Positions 9,554-18,228 of a stretch of 64,000 bases of DNA are shown here, one piece after another (positions within the stretch are counted from its first letter, which is position 1; every line of letters starts with the position of its first letter). A model generated the notes under the pieces. It made no database searches and was not told the origin of the DNA. It saw only the letters and a program-made list of their open reading frames with translations. The stretch is from Armatimonadetes bacterium Uphvl-Ar1 (lineage in GTDB: Bacteria > Armatimonadota > Fimbriimonadia > Fimbriimonadales > Fimbriimonadaceae): the NCBI GenBank assembly GCA_002162075.1, contig CP021423.1, positions 2,790,001 to 2,854,000 on the forward strand, read 5' to 3'. The position numbers and the translations under genes were made by a program.

Positions 9554-10133
9554 CGTCTCGTTTGATGACCCATGATCCAGCGGTTACGGACTCTTCAATG
9601 GGTTCTTCAGTTGGCTCTTCGTCGGGATCGGGAGCGAAGTCGAGTTCGATGACTTCGGATTCGGGGATGGAATCATCAACGATGGGGGCTTCCCAGTTTG
9701 ATTTGGGTGATTGAACGAGGAGGTTGGCGAGGACACCGTTGACGAACCGACCGCTTTCGGCGGAGCCAAACCGTTTGGCTAGATCAACTGCTTGGGAGAT
9801 AGTGACTTTTGGGGGCATATCGGGCAAATGAAGGAGTTCATAGGCAGCGATATGAAGAATGACGTGGTCGGAAACGGCAATCCGGGAGAGTGTCCATCCT
9901 TCGGCGAGGAGGGGTTCCAGTTGTTGGTCGAGTGTTTCGTGCTCGGCGATTACTCCGGTGACAAGGTTTGTGATGAATTGTCTTGAGTCAGCGGAGAGGG
10001 TATGACGACTTTCCGCGATCTGTTGGGCTTCGGATTGGGAGAGTCCACCGATTTTTGCCATGTATAGGCTTTGGTAGGCGACTTCCCGGGCAAGTCGGCG
10101 CGAATTGCTGGGCGTTATATCGGATTCAGGCAT
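9540..10133 (-). CDS. nusB: Transcription antitermination factor NusB with an acidic C-terminal tail
   Basis: The NusB fold is clear (SRRLAREVAYQSLYMAKIGG; ISQAVDLAKRFGSAESGRFV; NGVLANLL). It binds boxA RNA with NusE/S10. The start MPESDIT at 10133 has AGGAAG nine bases upstream; a farther in-frame ATG at 10160 would overlap accC by 35 bases and is less likely. About 50 residues after the fold are acidic, rich in E, P and D, and unusual for NusB. Confidence 0.9.
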   Translation of the reverse strand: MPESDITPSNSRRLAREVAYQSLYMAKIGGLSQSEAQQIAESRHTLSADSRQFITNLVTGVIAEHETLDQQLEPLLAEGWTLSRIAVSDHVILHIAAYELLHLPDMPPKVTISQAVDLAKRFGSAESGRFVNGVLANLLVQSPKSNWEAPIVDDSIPESEVIELDFAPDPDEEPTEEPIEESVTAGSWVIKRDDEPI

Positions 10134-11487
10134 GGGTGGCGGCTTCCTGGAGGAATTCACCGACGAAAGCGGTGCTGACTTCCCCGGAGACGTAACGTTG
10201 ATCCCGAACTAGGCGACGGAGGAATGAGATATTGGTCTGGATTCCTTCGACATTGAATTCGTCGAGGGCGACTTGCAGTCGGCGCACCGCGAGTTCGCGA
10301 GTTTCTGCAGTGACGATCAACTTGGCAATCATCGGGTCGTAATAGGGTGAAACGGTGAAACCAGCATAGACATGGGTATCGAGTCGAACTCCTCGGAATC
10401 CAGGTGGTTCCCATCGGGTGATCTTTCCGGTGCACGGGGCGAAATCTTTATCCGGATCTTGGGCGGTAATGCGAGCTTCGATGGAGTGGCCATGGAGTTT
10501 GACTCCGGATTGGTCGAAGGGGAGTTTTTCGCCATTGGCGATGCGGATTTGCCATTGAACGAGGTCAAGTCCGCTGATCTGTTCGGTGACTGGGTGCTCA
10601 ACTTGGATCCGGGTGTTCATTTCGAGGAAGAAGAATTCGCCTCGGGCATCAAGGAGGAATTCGACGGTTCCAGCGTTGCTGTAGCCGACTTGCTTGGCGA
10701 CGCGGACGGCAGCGGCACCCATTTGATCACGGAGTTCGTTGGTAAGGACAACACACGGGGCTTCTTCGACAATTTTTTGGTGGCGCGGATTTTGGACTGA
10801 GCATTCTCGTTCTCCGATGTGGACTACGTTGCCGTGCTCGTCACCGAGGATTTGGATTTCGACGTGGCGGGGGAGGAGAACACACTTTTCGACGAGCATG
10901 TCGCCATTTCCGAAACTGGCTTGAGCCTCGGCTTGGGCGGTTTTGAATGCATGGGTAAGTTCCTCTTTACTGTCGACGCGTCGGATTCCTCGGCCTCCAC
11001 CCCCAGCGACGGCTTTCAGGAGGACGGGATAGCCAATTTTCTCGGCCCACTCCATGGCTTCGACTTCGCTGGGAACTGGTCCAGTTGAACCGGGGACAAC
11101 GGGGCAGTTGGCAATGATGGCGGCTTCTTTGGCTTTTGCTTTGTCCCCCATTGCTTCGATAGCGCTGACAGAGGGGCCGATAAATTTGATGCCCATTGAA
11201 GCGAGAGCTTCAGCGAAGCTGGGTCGCTCGCTGAAGTAGCCAAAACCTGGATGGACGGCTTCAGCTCCCGTGATTTCACATGCGGAGAGGACATTGGCGA
11301 GATTGAGATAGCTTTCAGTATTCGTTCCGGCCCCGATGCATACGGATTCGGTTGCCATATGGACGTGTCGGCTATCGGCATCAGCTTGGCTATAGACGGC
11401 GATTGATTCGATCCCAAGTTCGTGGCAGGCACGAATGACTCGACAGGCGATTTCGCCGCGATTGGCGATGAGGATTCTTTTGAACAT
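10126..11487 (-). CDS. accC: Acetyl-CoA carboxylase, biotin carboxylase subunit
   Basis: A 453-aa ATP-grasp enzyme that carboxylates biotin on BCCP. The start is MFKRILIANRGEIACRVIRA at 11487, where ATG overlaps the upstream gene's TGA by one base. The glycine-rich KAVAGGGGRGIRRV loop and EMNTRIQVEHPVTEQISGLD catalytic block are intact. It is preceded by a pilin-like gene and by an accB-like gene that lacks the biotinyl lysine, so its true BCCP partner may be encoded elsewhere. Confidence 0.95.
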   Translation of the reverse strand: MFKRILIANRGEIACRVIRACHELGIESIAVYSQADADSRHVHMATESVCIGAGTNTESYLNLANVLSACEITGAEAVHPGFGYFSERPSFAEALASMGIKFIGPSVSAIEAMGDKAKAKEAAIIANCPVVPGSTGPVPSEVEAMEWAEKIGYPVLLKAVAGGGGRGIRRVDSKEELTHAFKTAQAEAQASFGNGDMLVEKCVLLPRHVEIQILGDEHGNVVHIGERECSVQNPRHQKIVEEAPCVVLTNELRDQMGAAAVRVAKQVGYSNAGTVEFLLDARGEFFFLEMNTRIQVEHPVTEQISGLDLVQWQIRIANGEKLPFDQSGVKLHGHSIEARITAQDPDKDFAPCTGKITRWEPPGFRGVRLDTHVYAGFTVSPYYDPMIAKLIVTAETRELAVRRLQVALDEFNVEGIQTNISFLRRLVRDQRYVSGEVSTAFVGEFLQEAATHA

Positions 11488-11864
11488 CAGTATTTCTCGT
11501 GTCCTTTGTGGGGGCACTTGACGGTGCCGGTCGTGGGGTCGTATTCGTAGGGTTCTTTACCGACGGGACAGGAATAGAATTGGGTACCCAGTCGTGTTTC
11601 TTCGATTGTTTGAGGGAAGGTGTTCTCGACGGGATCGGTTGCAATGCTGATTCCTTGCCGAACTTGATTGAGGTTGGAGATACAGACGTCGTCTTTGGCG
11701 GCGTAGAGCGATTTGCCGATGAGAGTCTTGCCTTTGCCGTCAGCGCGTTCTTTTGATTCTCCACCGAGGAATTTGCCGCCGGTCACAAAGAAGACGGAGG
11801 CGAGAATGACGATGAATACGGCGACGAGGAGGCCGATCAAGCTGTTACCTGAGGTTGTTTTCAT
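11487..11864 (-). CDS. Pilin-like single-pass protein inserted between accB-like and accC
   Basis: 125 aa. The N-terminus MKTTSGNSLIGLLVAVFIVI continues as one hydrophobic helix, then a soluble domain with CISNLNQVRQGISIA (a stretch like those in type II pseudopilins) and a C-terminal YDPTTGTVKCPHKGHEKY. GNSLIGLL resembles a prepilin peptidase site (G|xxLIE) but residue +5 is Gly, not Glu, so processing is uncertain. It overlaps accB-like by 4 bases and accC by 1, so it is co-translated with them. Function unknown. Confidence 0.8.
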   Translation of the reverse strand: MKTTSGNSLIGLLVAVFIVILASVFFVTGGKFLGGESKERADGKGKTLIGKSLYAAKDDVCISNLNQVRQGISIATDPVENTFPQTIEETRLGTQFYSCPVGKEPYEYDPTTGTVKCPHKGHEKY

Positions 11865-12262
11865 GAGATTTCGATTTCCATGAGGTTGAGTCCGAACTCG
11901 ACGGGGTCACCATCCTTGACATTGACAGAATGGACTTTGCCGGCGGCGGGGGTTGTGATTTCGTTTGAGATGCCAAGGGCGAGGACTTCACCGACCGTTT
12001 GTCCGGCTTTGAGTTCGGTTCCGACTTGTGCGACTTCGGGGAGCCATTTGACGTATCCGACTACGGGGGCAGGTATGGCTTGGTATTGGGGGCCAGATGC
12101 CATTTCGGAGTCATCGTCCCAGGCTTCGCCCCATGTGAGGGCTTCTTCGGAGAGGGTTGCCTGAAATGATGTCTCTCCACTCCGGAGTTTGATACTTCGG
12201 AATCCGCCATCGCGGGCGGTGGTGAGAGCCTTCCGGATTGTTTCGGCGTTCAGCGGATTCAT
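11861..12262 (-). CDS. Biotin carboxyl carrier (AccB)-like protein lacking the biotinyl lysine
   Basis: 133 aa with AccB layout: helical N-terminus (MNPLNAETIRKALTTA), linker, and a C-terminal biotinyl domain (PAPVVGYVKWLPEVAQVGTE to the end). In BCCPs the loop reads EAMKMMNEI with biotin on the Lys; here the aligned stretch is LALGISNEI, so Lys is Gly and EAM/M are lost. The codon at this position is GGC, read directly. It therefore cannot be biotinylated at the usual site. It may be a regulatory or structural paralogue, as plant BADC proteins are for plastid ACCase (inference). First gene of the accC-nusB-rarA string. Confidence 0.85.
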   Translation of the reverse strand: MNPLNAETIRKALTTARDGGFRSIKLRSGETSFQATLSEEALTWGEAWDDDSEMASGPQYQAIPAPVVGYVKWLPEVAQVGTELKAGQTVGEVLALGISNEITTPAAGKVHSVNVKDGDPVEFGLNLMEIEIS

Positions 12263-12352
12263 AGTTGTCTTGATGTTATTTTACCGTTGGGATGGATTGG
12301 CACCAAATTCTTTTGGCGTAAGGTCAAAGTTGAGAAATTTGAGATAAAAAAG

Positions 12353-12388
12353 TGGGACTCGACTGGAGAGGAGCAACGCCGAGTCCCA
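12353..12388. repeat. Inverted repeat in the accB-like / cheC divergent intergenic region
   Basis: TGGGACTCG at 12353-12361 pairs perfectly with CGAGTCCCA at 12380-12388 over an 18-base loop. It lies in the 365-base gap between two divergent operons, where no gene ends, so it is not an obvious terminator. It could be a leader structure or protein-binding site. Apart from this I see no gene or clear promoter in 12263-12627. Confidence 0.5.
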
Positions 12389-12627
12389 AATTTTGGAGAG
12401 TTTTTTCAAACTCCGTCCTGCTCGTTCTCAAAGGAAGAGCTGTCGAAGTTCTTAACTCCTGGACAACATTGTAACGGATGTTTGGAAAAAATTGCCAGTG
12501 ATAAGGTTATATTGCGGATTTTTCCCCAATGATGAAGCGGTTTTGTTGCGGTGAATTGCTCAAGAAATGGTTGAGGATTTGGGTTGCAGGTTCCGAGATT
12601 AAGAAGAGACGGGGTTAATGGTGACTC

Positions 12628-13257
12628 ATGAGTGAACAGACGCATCAATTTGGGCTGATGGAGATGTCGGCGATACGCGAGATGTCGAACATCGGGTTGG
12701 GTCATGCCACGACGGCCTTGGCGAATATGACGGGTAAGTCTTTTAACATGGAGATTCCTAATGTTGAGACGGTCGCTTTGGAGCAGGTTCCATTGATGAT
12801 GGGGAATCCGGAAGAAGTGGCGGTTGGGATTTGTATGCCAATCGATGGAGATATTACGGGTCACACGGCCTTTCTATTCCCTTGGGAGAGTGCTCAAGAT
12901 TTGTGGCGGATGTTGATTGGGACGGCTCCAGAAACACCAGGGGACATTGATGAACTTGCGGCATCGGTGATGTTGGAGATTGGGAATATCGTCTCTTCGA
13001 GTTTCTTGAACGCGATAAGCGATATGTCGAATCTGAAACTTCATGCGACTCCGCCGATGGTTTCGGTTGATTTGGTTTATACGATAGCGGCTTCGATTGT
13101 GGCGGAAGCTGAGATGGATGAGGCGATTGCCTTGGCACTTGAAACGCGCTTGTACGGGATGGATGATTGTGCGACTACCGGGTATTTCCTGTGCGTACCT
13201 ACTCTGAGCGGTTTAAATCAGCTGTTCCGAGCCTTGGGCATTGCGGAGGCCGCCTAA
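12628..13257 (+). CDS. cheC: CheY-P phosphatase CheC
   Basis: 209 aa with two CheC phosphatase helices: AIREMSNIGLGHATTALANM near residue 15 and ELAASVMLEIGNIVSSSFLN near 112, both carrying the E-x-x-N core. Dephosphorylates CheY-P; in other bacteria CheC also binds CheD. First gene of the chemotaxis string, 5 bases before cheD. Confidence 0.93.
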   Translation: MSEQTHQFGLMEMSAIREMSNIGLGHATTALANMTGKSFNMEIPNVETVALEQVPLMMGNPEEVAVGICMPIDGDITGHTAFLFPWESAQDLWRMLIGTAPETPGDIDELAASVMLEIGNIVSSSFLNAISDMSNLKLHATPPMVSVDLVYTIAASIVAEAEMDEAIALALETRLYGMDDCATTGYFLCVPTLSGLNQLFRALGIAEAA

Positions 13258-13262
13258 GAGAG

Positions 13263-13793
13263 ATGTCGACCGGGACTCAGCTTTTGGTGGGGATGGCGGA
13301 TATCAAGGTCGCAAAAGGTCCAGCGACTTTCACGTGTTTGGGTCTGGGTTCCTGTATTGGATTGGTTGCCTTTGATGAGCAAGCGGACGTTTGGGGGATG
13401 GTGCACATTATGTTGCCCGAGGCGTTCAAAGACAAGCCGGTAGATAAGGTCGGCAAGTTTGCAAATACAGGAATTCCGGCGATGATTGCCGAAATGGAAA
13501 AGCTTGGGGCGAATCCGTCGCGGATGGTGATGGCATTGGCGGGCGGAGCCCAAGTTTTTAAGTTTGGATCGGCGGCGTCTTCACGCTTGGATGTAGGGGC
13601 GCGAAATGCCGAGGCGACTTTGGAGATTTTGCGGGGCATGAGAGCGAAAATTTCCGCCCAAGATACGGGGGGATCCAGTGGTCGCACGATGATTGTGAAG
13701 TCGGACACGGGGGTTGTTACAGTTCGAACCGTTCACGGGGGTGAGACGGAGTTGTGTTGTTTGCGACGGGGTCGGAGGAGTGTCGCAGCATGA
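13263..13793 (+). CDS. cheD: Chemoreceptor glutamine deamidase CheD
   Basis: 176 aa. The start ATG at 13263 lies just after cheC. The catalytic Cys31 (CLGLGSCIGL) and His48 (GMVHIMLPE) are present, and the GNAGGAQVF-like MALAGGAQVFKFG motif follows. Deamidates receptor glutamines and, with CheC, feeds back on CheY-P. The stop overlaps the next ATG (ATGA). Confidence 0.93.
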   Translation: MSTGTQLLVGMADIKVAKGPATFTCLGLGSCIGLVAFDEQADVWGMVHIMLPEAFKDKPVDKVGKFANTGIPAMIAEMEKLGANPSRMVMALAGGAQVFKFGSAASSRLDVGARNAEATLEILRGMRAKISAQDTGGSSGRTMIVKSDTGVVTVRTVHGGETELCCLRRGRRSVAA

Positions 13794-14653
13794 GCCATAC
13801 GGTAACGATTGAGCAGATTGTCAGCAAGACGAGTGACTTGCCGACAATTCCTGCAGCCGCATTGAAAGTCATGCGTGAAACGCAGAGTTCGAGTGCGAGT
13901 GCCGCCAGCGTTGCCCGAATCATCGTGACCGATCAGGCCTTGAGTGCTCGGGTTTTGCGGTTGGCAAACAGTGCGTTTTATGGATTGAGTCGAAAGATCA
14001 GCGATTTGCCAGAGGCAGTGGTTGTTCTTGGGATGAAATCAGTCAAGAATTTGGCCCTAGTGGCGGGGACTTATCCATGGATGAAGCGGCCATTGACCGG
14101 ATATTGTTTGGGACCGGAAGAAATGTGGCGGCATGCATTTGGGTGTGCGGCGGCGGCTCAGATTGTGGCGCGGATGAGCCGGAAATGTAGCGAGGATCTC
14201 GTTTTTACGGCCGGGTTGCTCCATGACATCGGCAAAGTTGCTTTGAGTGTTTGGCTTGAGAACAAGATGGGGGCGATTTTGCTCTATGCGGGTCGGGAAG
14301 AGATTTCATTTGATGAAGCTGAACGTCGGGTCTTGGGCTACGACCACTGTCAGGTGGGATTCCACTTAGCTACAAGTTGGAATTTGCCGGAGGAGATTTG
14401 CTCGGCGTGTTTGTATCACCACACCCCAGCCCAGGCGGCGGAGCACCAATCGGTGGTGGACTGCGTGCATGTTGGTGACTACATTTGTTCGGCGATGGGA
14501 TTTGGTTTGGGGGGCGATGGGATGCTCTATCCGTTTGACGAAGGGAGTTTGACTCGGCTCGGGCTCCGTCCAGAGCAAATTGACGCGATTACGGATGAGT
14601 TTGTGGAGAAGTTTGAGGAGTACGAGGCCTTGTTTTTGGAGATTGCCGCATGA
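13790..14653 (+). CDS. HDOD domain protein in the chemotaxis operon
   Basis: 287 aa. HDOD signature throughout: LPTIPAAALKVMRETQ, VTDQALSARVLRLANSAFYG, GLLHDIGKVALSVW and a YDHCQVGFHLATSWNLPEEI block. HDOD proteins are HD-fold signalling modules usually without proven hydrolase activity. It overlaps cheD and cheB by 4 bases each, so it is firmly part of the operon and probably acts in the same signalling pathway. Confidence 0.9.
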   Translation: MSHTVTIEQIVSKTSDLPTIPAAALKVMRETQSSSASAASVARIIVTDQALSARVLRLANSAFYGLSRKISDLPEAVVVLGMKSVKNLALVAGTYPWMKRPLTGYCLGPEEMWRHAFGCAAAAQIVARMSRKCSEDLVFTAGLLHDIGKVALSVWLENKMGAILLYAGREEISFDEAERRVLGYDHCQVGFHLATSWNLPEEICSACLYHHTPAQAAEHQSVVDCVHVGDYICSAMGFGLGGDGMLYPFDEGSLTRLGLRPEQIDAITDEFVEKFEEYEALFLEIAA

Positions 14654-15681
14654 AAAAGCAACGAATCTTGATTGTTGATGACTCGCCATTTGTTCGGCGG
14701 ATGATTTCGGACTGGATCAAAGATCAGCCGGACATGGAAGTCGTGGGTGTCGGCAAGAACGGTGAAGAGGGGGCACGTTTGGCACAGGAATTACGGCCCG
14801 ATTTGGTGACACTTGACGTCGAAATGCCCGTGATGACGGGGCTTGAAGCTTTGCCGGAAATCATTGGCTCTGGTGCCAAGGTCTTAATGGTTTCATCAGT
14901 CACCCAGGCGGGAGCAACTGCGACGCTCGAGGCGTTGGATCACGGTGCGTTTGACTTTGTAACCAAGCCGAACAATGCAACGAGTTTGCGTTTTGTTGAG
15001 TGCCGAGAAGAGACGCTGGAGAAGATTCGGGCGAGTCGTTACATTCGCTCTTCCGTCCGGCCCACGACTGTGATCTCGGCTCCACGGCCAAAAACGAAGA
15101 CCGATCGAGTGGTTTTGATTGCGAGTTCAACTGGTGGGCCTTCGACACTTCGCACGCTTTGGGAGGGATTACCGAAAGGATTCCCGGCCCCGATTGTGAT
15201 AGTTCAGCACATGCCAGTTGGGTTTACGGCCAGCTTGGCGAAGCGACTGGATGCAGCGGGAACGGTGCCGTGTCGTGAAGCGGTGAATGGTGACCCGCTT
15301 GTGCCGGGTCAGGCTTATGTTGCGCCAGGGGGTTGTCATTTGGTTTTGGATTCCAAATTGCATTTGCAAACCAATGACGATGAAAAGATCCATGGAGTCA
15401 AACCAGCGGCGGATTTCTTGTTTGAATCGGGGGCGAAGTTTCTCGGTTCGCGGGCTTTGGGAGTTGTTCTGACGGGAATGGGTCGGGATGGGGCAGCTGG
15501 AGCTTTGGCGATCAAGAAGGCTGGGGGATCAGTGATTGGTGAAGCGGAGTGCAGTTGCGTGATTTATGGAATGCCAAAAGCGGCAAAGGAGATTGGAGCA
15601 GTGGACGCGGAATTTAAGTTAGAAGAGATGGCTTCGGCGATTGTGGCGAATCTGAGTGGGAGGGTGGCCCGTGCTTCCTAA
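14650..15681 (+). CDS. cheB: Chemotaxis response regulator / protein-glutamate methylesterase CheB
   Basis: 343 aa. Receiver domain with phospho-acceptor Asp56 (LVTLDVEMPV) and C-terminal methylesterase with the triad Ser160 (ASSTGGPSTL), His187 (QHMPVGFTA) and Asp280 (TGMGRDGAAG). Removes methyl groups from chemoreceptors. Normal length. Confidence 0.96.
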   Translation: MKKQRILIVDDSPFVRRMISDWIKDQPDMEVVGVGKNGEEGARLAQELRPDLVTLDVEMPVMTGLEALPEIIGSGAKVLMVSSVTQAGATATLEALDHGAFDFVTKPNNATSLRFVECREETLEKIRASRYIRSSVRPTTVISAPRPKTKTDRVVLIASSTGGPSTLRTLWEGLPKGFPAPIVIVQHMPVGFTASLAKRLDAAGTVPCREAVNGDPLVPGQAYVAPGGCHLVLDSKLHLQTNDDEKIHGVKPAADFLFESGAKFLGSRALGVVLTGMGRDGAAGALAIKKAGGSVIGEAECSCVIYGMPKAAKEIGAVDAEFKLEEMASAIVANLSGRVARAS

Positions 15682-16480
15682 GCCAGCAGAGTGGCAAGAG
15701 TTTTACGCACAATTCAAGCGTAAGACAGGGCTTGATCTTGACCTTTATAAAGCGAATCAGTTGCAACGCCGGATTATTTCGATGGCGGGGCAGCATCAGT
15801 GCAAGTCGCTCGGCGAGTTTGCGCAGTGGGTGAATGCTACTCCGATGAATACGGAGTGGTTTTTGGATCGCTTGGCAATCAATGTCAGTGAGTTGTTCCG
15901 AAATCCAGAGAAGTGGACAGAGATGGAGAAGGACATTTTGCCTTTGCTTTTGAAGGGCACACCTCGATTGAAGATTTGGAGTGCGGGCTGCAGTTATGGT
16001 GCAGAAGCACATTCGTTGGCGATGATTCTGGACAAGAAATTTCCGGGCAGCCACCGAATTTTGGGGACTGATATTGATACTGCGGCTTTGAATCAGGCGA
16101 AGTCGGGATTGTTTTCAAAGAATGATTTGCGGTGTGTACCGAAGGAGTATCGCGAATATTTGGTGGAGTCAGGGGCTGAATTTCAGGCAGATGATCGGTT
16201 GAAGAAATATCTGTCTTTTCAGAAGGGGAATCTGTTGGCGGACCGGTTTGAAACCGGATTCGATCTCATCATGTGCCGTAATGTCGTGATCTATTTCACG
16301 GAAGAGGCTAAAGATGAGCTTTATGAAAAGTTTTTCCGATCATTGAAACCGGGAGGGATTCTCTTTGTTGGGAGTACCGAGCGGATTACTCGATCGGGAG
16401 AGATTGGTTTTAGTGCGGCGAAGCCGTTCTATTACCAGAAGCCCATAGCGGGGGAAAAAGCATGGCGAAACGCATCCTAA
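15671..16480 (+). CDS. cheR: Chemotaxis protein methyltransferase CheR
   Basis: About 269 aa from the GTG at 15671, which follows AGGG; another GTG at 15656 is possible. CheR N-domain (FKRKTGLDLDLYKANQLQRR) and SAM-binding domain (IWSAGCSYGAEAHSLAMIL; DLIMCRNVVIYFTEEAKDEL; FVGSTERI). Methylates receptor glutamates, opposing CheB. Overlaps both neighbours. Confidence 0.95.
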   Translation: MLPKPAEWQEFYAQFKRKTGLDLDLYKANQLQRRIISMAGQHQCKSLGEFAQWVNATPMNTEWFLDRLAINVSELFRNPEKWTEMEKDILPLLLKGTPRLKIWSAGCSYGAEAHSLAMILDKKFPGSHRILGTDIDTAALNQAKSGLFSKNDLRCVPKEYREYLVESGAEFQADDRLKKYLSFQKGNLLADRFETGFDLIMCRNVVIYFTEEAKDELYEKFFRSLKPGGILFVGSTERITRSGEIGFSAAKPFYYQKPIAGEKAWRNAS

Positions 16481-16827
16481 TTACAGATGACGCGCTTTTT
16501 ATGCGCGTGACGTTGAAGAACATTCTGACTTCAAACGGCTACGAGGTCGTTGGCGAGGCAGAAAACGGTGCCCAGGCGGTGAAGCTCTATGATGAGTTGA
16601 AACCGGATTTGGTGACGATGGACATCACGATGCCGGAGATGGACGGATTGGAGGCTTTGAAGCAGATCAAGGCGGCCGATGCGAACGCGAAGGTTGTGAT
16701 GTGTACGGCAATGGGTCAGAAAAACATGGTCGTCGAGGCGATCCAAAGTGGGGCCAAGGACTTCATTGTTAAACCGTTCCAACCAGATCGAGTCTTGGAG
16801 GCAGTCGGCAAACTTTTGGCGGCTTAA
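16462..16827 (+). CDS. cheY: CheY-type single-domain response regulator
   Basis: 121-aa stand-alone receiver: acidic pocket DD at 9-10, phospho-acceptor Asp54 (LVTMDITMPEMDG), Thr82 and Lys104 (FIVKPF). Output to the motor or a pilus. Overlaps cheR by 19 bases. Confidence 0.93.
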   Translation: MAKRILITDDALFMRVTLKNILTSNGYEVVGEAENGAQAVKLYDELKPDLVTMDITMPEMDGLEALKQIKAADANAKVVMCTAMGQKNMVVEAIQSGAKDFIVKPFQPDRVLEAVGKLLAA

Positions 16828-16851
16828 GCTGGGTTTGGTGATGGTAAGAAA

Positions 16852-17334
16852 ATGAAGGTTGAGTACGTGACTCCGTTTGTCAGCGCATCGAGCTCGGTCA
16901 TTCACACATTGATCGGTCTGAATGCGGAACGGGGCAAGCTTTCGGCTCGACCGCAACTGTTCACTTCGCAGCAGGTCAACATCGTTTGTGGGATTACGGG
17001 CGAGATTGAAGGTCAGGTCATTTATGGTATGTCGATGGTGACAGCCAAGAAAATGGCGAGCAAGATGCTTGGAGGTCAGCCAGTTCCGGAGTTTGATCAG
17101 TTGGCGGCTTCGGCAATCGCTGAGCTTGGCAACATGATTAGTGGCAGTTCATCGAATCAGCTGTTTCAGTCGGGATTCAAGACAGACATTACGCCTCCGA
17201 CGATTGTGAAGGGGCCGAACATTTCGATGTCGAATTTTGATATTCCGACGTTGGTCATTCCTTTGAATGTGCCGGAAGTTGGCGAGCTTGAGATTGCCGT
17301 GAGTCTGCGGCAGCGGAAGAAGCAAGCGGCGTAG
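16852..17334 (+). CDS. cheX: CheY-P phosphatase CheX
   Basis: 160 aa with one CheX/CheC-type phosphatase helix, QLAASAIAELGNMISGSSSN (E and N at the catalytic positions). Ends the operon. CheC and CheX together imply two CheY-P phosphatases; no cheA, cheW or receptor gene is in the window. Confidence 0.9.
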   Translation: MKVEYVTPFVSASSSVIHTLIGLNAERGKLSARPQLFTSQQVNIVCGITGEIEGQVIYGMSMVTAKKMASKMLGGQPVPEFDQLAASAIAELGNMISGSSSNQLFQSGFKTDITPPTIVKGPNISMSNFDIPTLVIPLNVPEVGELEIAVSLRQRKKQAA

Positions 17335-17356
17335 CTTGAATGAGAGTCCGATTCAT

Positions 17357-17390
17357 CAGCACGGAATCCCTCCCCGCGGGTTCCGTGCTG
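17357..17390 (+). terminator. Hairpin terminator after cheX
   Basis: CAGCACGGAA pairs with TTCCGTGCTG over a 14-base GC-rich loop, followed by a weak T run (GATTTGTTT). It separates cheX from the convergent PhzF gene and may serve both. Confidence 0.7.
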
Positions 17391-17397
17391 GATTTGT

Positions 17398-18174
17398 TTA
17401 TGGCAAACGAATTGTGCCGGTGATGAGGATGTTGCTTCGACCTTCGATGTAGACGCGATTCGTGCGAAGTTCAGTATGAAATTCCGCGCCTCGGGGTGAA
17501 AGTTGTTGGCTTCTAAGCTGAACTCGTTGTAGTTTTGTACACCAAAGCGGTGTGAGGTAGGTTTGAGCGGAGCCGGTGGCGTGGTCTTCAGGAACACCAG
17601 CTTGGGGGGCAAAGAAACGGTAGACGAAGTCTGAGTTGGAGCCGGGTGATGTGATGGAGAGACCTCGGCCTTCCAGCTTGCTGATTGCTTCGTAGTCCGG
17701 AATGCATTCGATTACTTCCTGCTCGGTTGAGAGCAGAGCGATCCAATCGTCACGGTCTTGGTAGGATTCTTGGCAGCGGGGGATCAGATTTTTGAGGGGG
17801 TTCTCGGCGACAAGTTGAGGCATGAACGTAGGAAAATCGAGTGCGAAGCCGGTGTTGGTGGGGTGGACTGTGAGCGGGCCTGATAAAGATTCAAAGGTGC
17901 TTGGTTGAGAGGGTTTGAGAACGGTTGCGGCGGCGAGAGTGGCGTGTCCACAGAGTCGGACTTCGGTGGTGGGTGTGAACCAGCGAATTCGTCGGGTGTC
18001 GCCGGATTCGGGGCAGACGAAGGCGGTTTCAGCTTGATTGATGGTGGCGGCGATTGATTGGAGCGCGGTGTCGGGAAGCCATTCTTGGAGGAGGACTACT
18101 CCAGCGGGATTGCCGGATGCGGGTTGGGAAGTGCAAAAGGCTTCGACGAGGGCAAACGGAGCGGAGTTGGACAC
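17398..18174 (-). CDS. PhzF family isomerase/epimerase
   Basis: 258 aa with the diaminopimelate-epimerase fold of PhzF: GNPAGVVLLQEW, NQAETAFV with the catalytic Glu (Glu49), LCGHATLAAA and DHATGSAQ. Family members isomerise small metabolites; the substrate cannot be read from sequence. Stand-alone, transcribed divergently from the M48 gene. Confidence 0.88.
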   Translation of the reverse strand: MSNSAPFALVEAFCTSQPASGNPAGVVLLQEWLPDTALQSIAATINQAETAFVCPESGDTRRIRWFTPTTEVRLCGHATLAAATVLKPSQPSTFESLSGPLTVHPTNTGFALDFPTFMPQLVAENPLKNLIPRCQESYQDRDDWIALLSTEQEVIECIPDYEAISKLEGRGLSITSPGSNSDFVYRFFAPQAGVPEDHATGSAQTYLTPLWCTKLQRVQLRSQQLSPRGAEFHTELRTNRVYIEGRSNILITGTIRLP

Positions 18175-18228
18175 GGCCCAGATTATGAAGCAACCTGGTG
18201 TGTGGTTTTGCGTAATAGGAAGTAACCC

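Noticed and set aside
12287-12532. 81-aa ORF on the + strand
   Set aside because: It runs through the inverted repeat, has no RBS, and its residues are low in recognisable structure; treated as intergenic.
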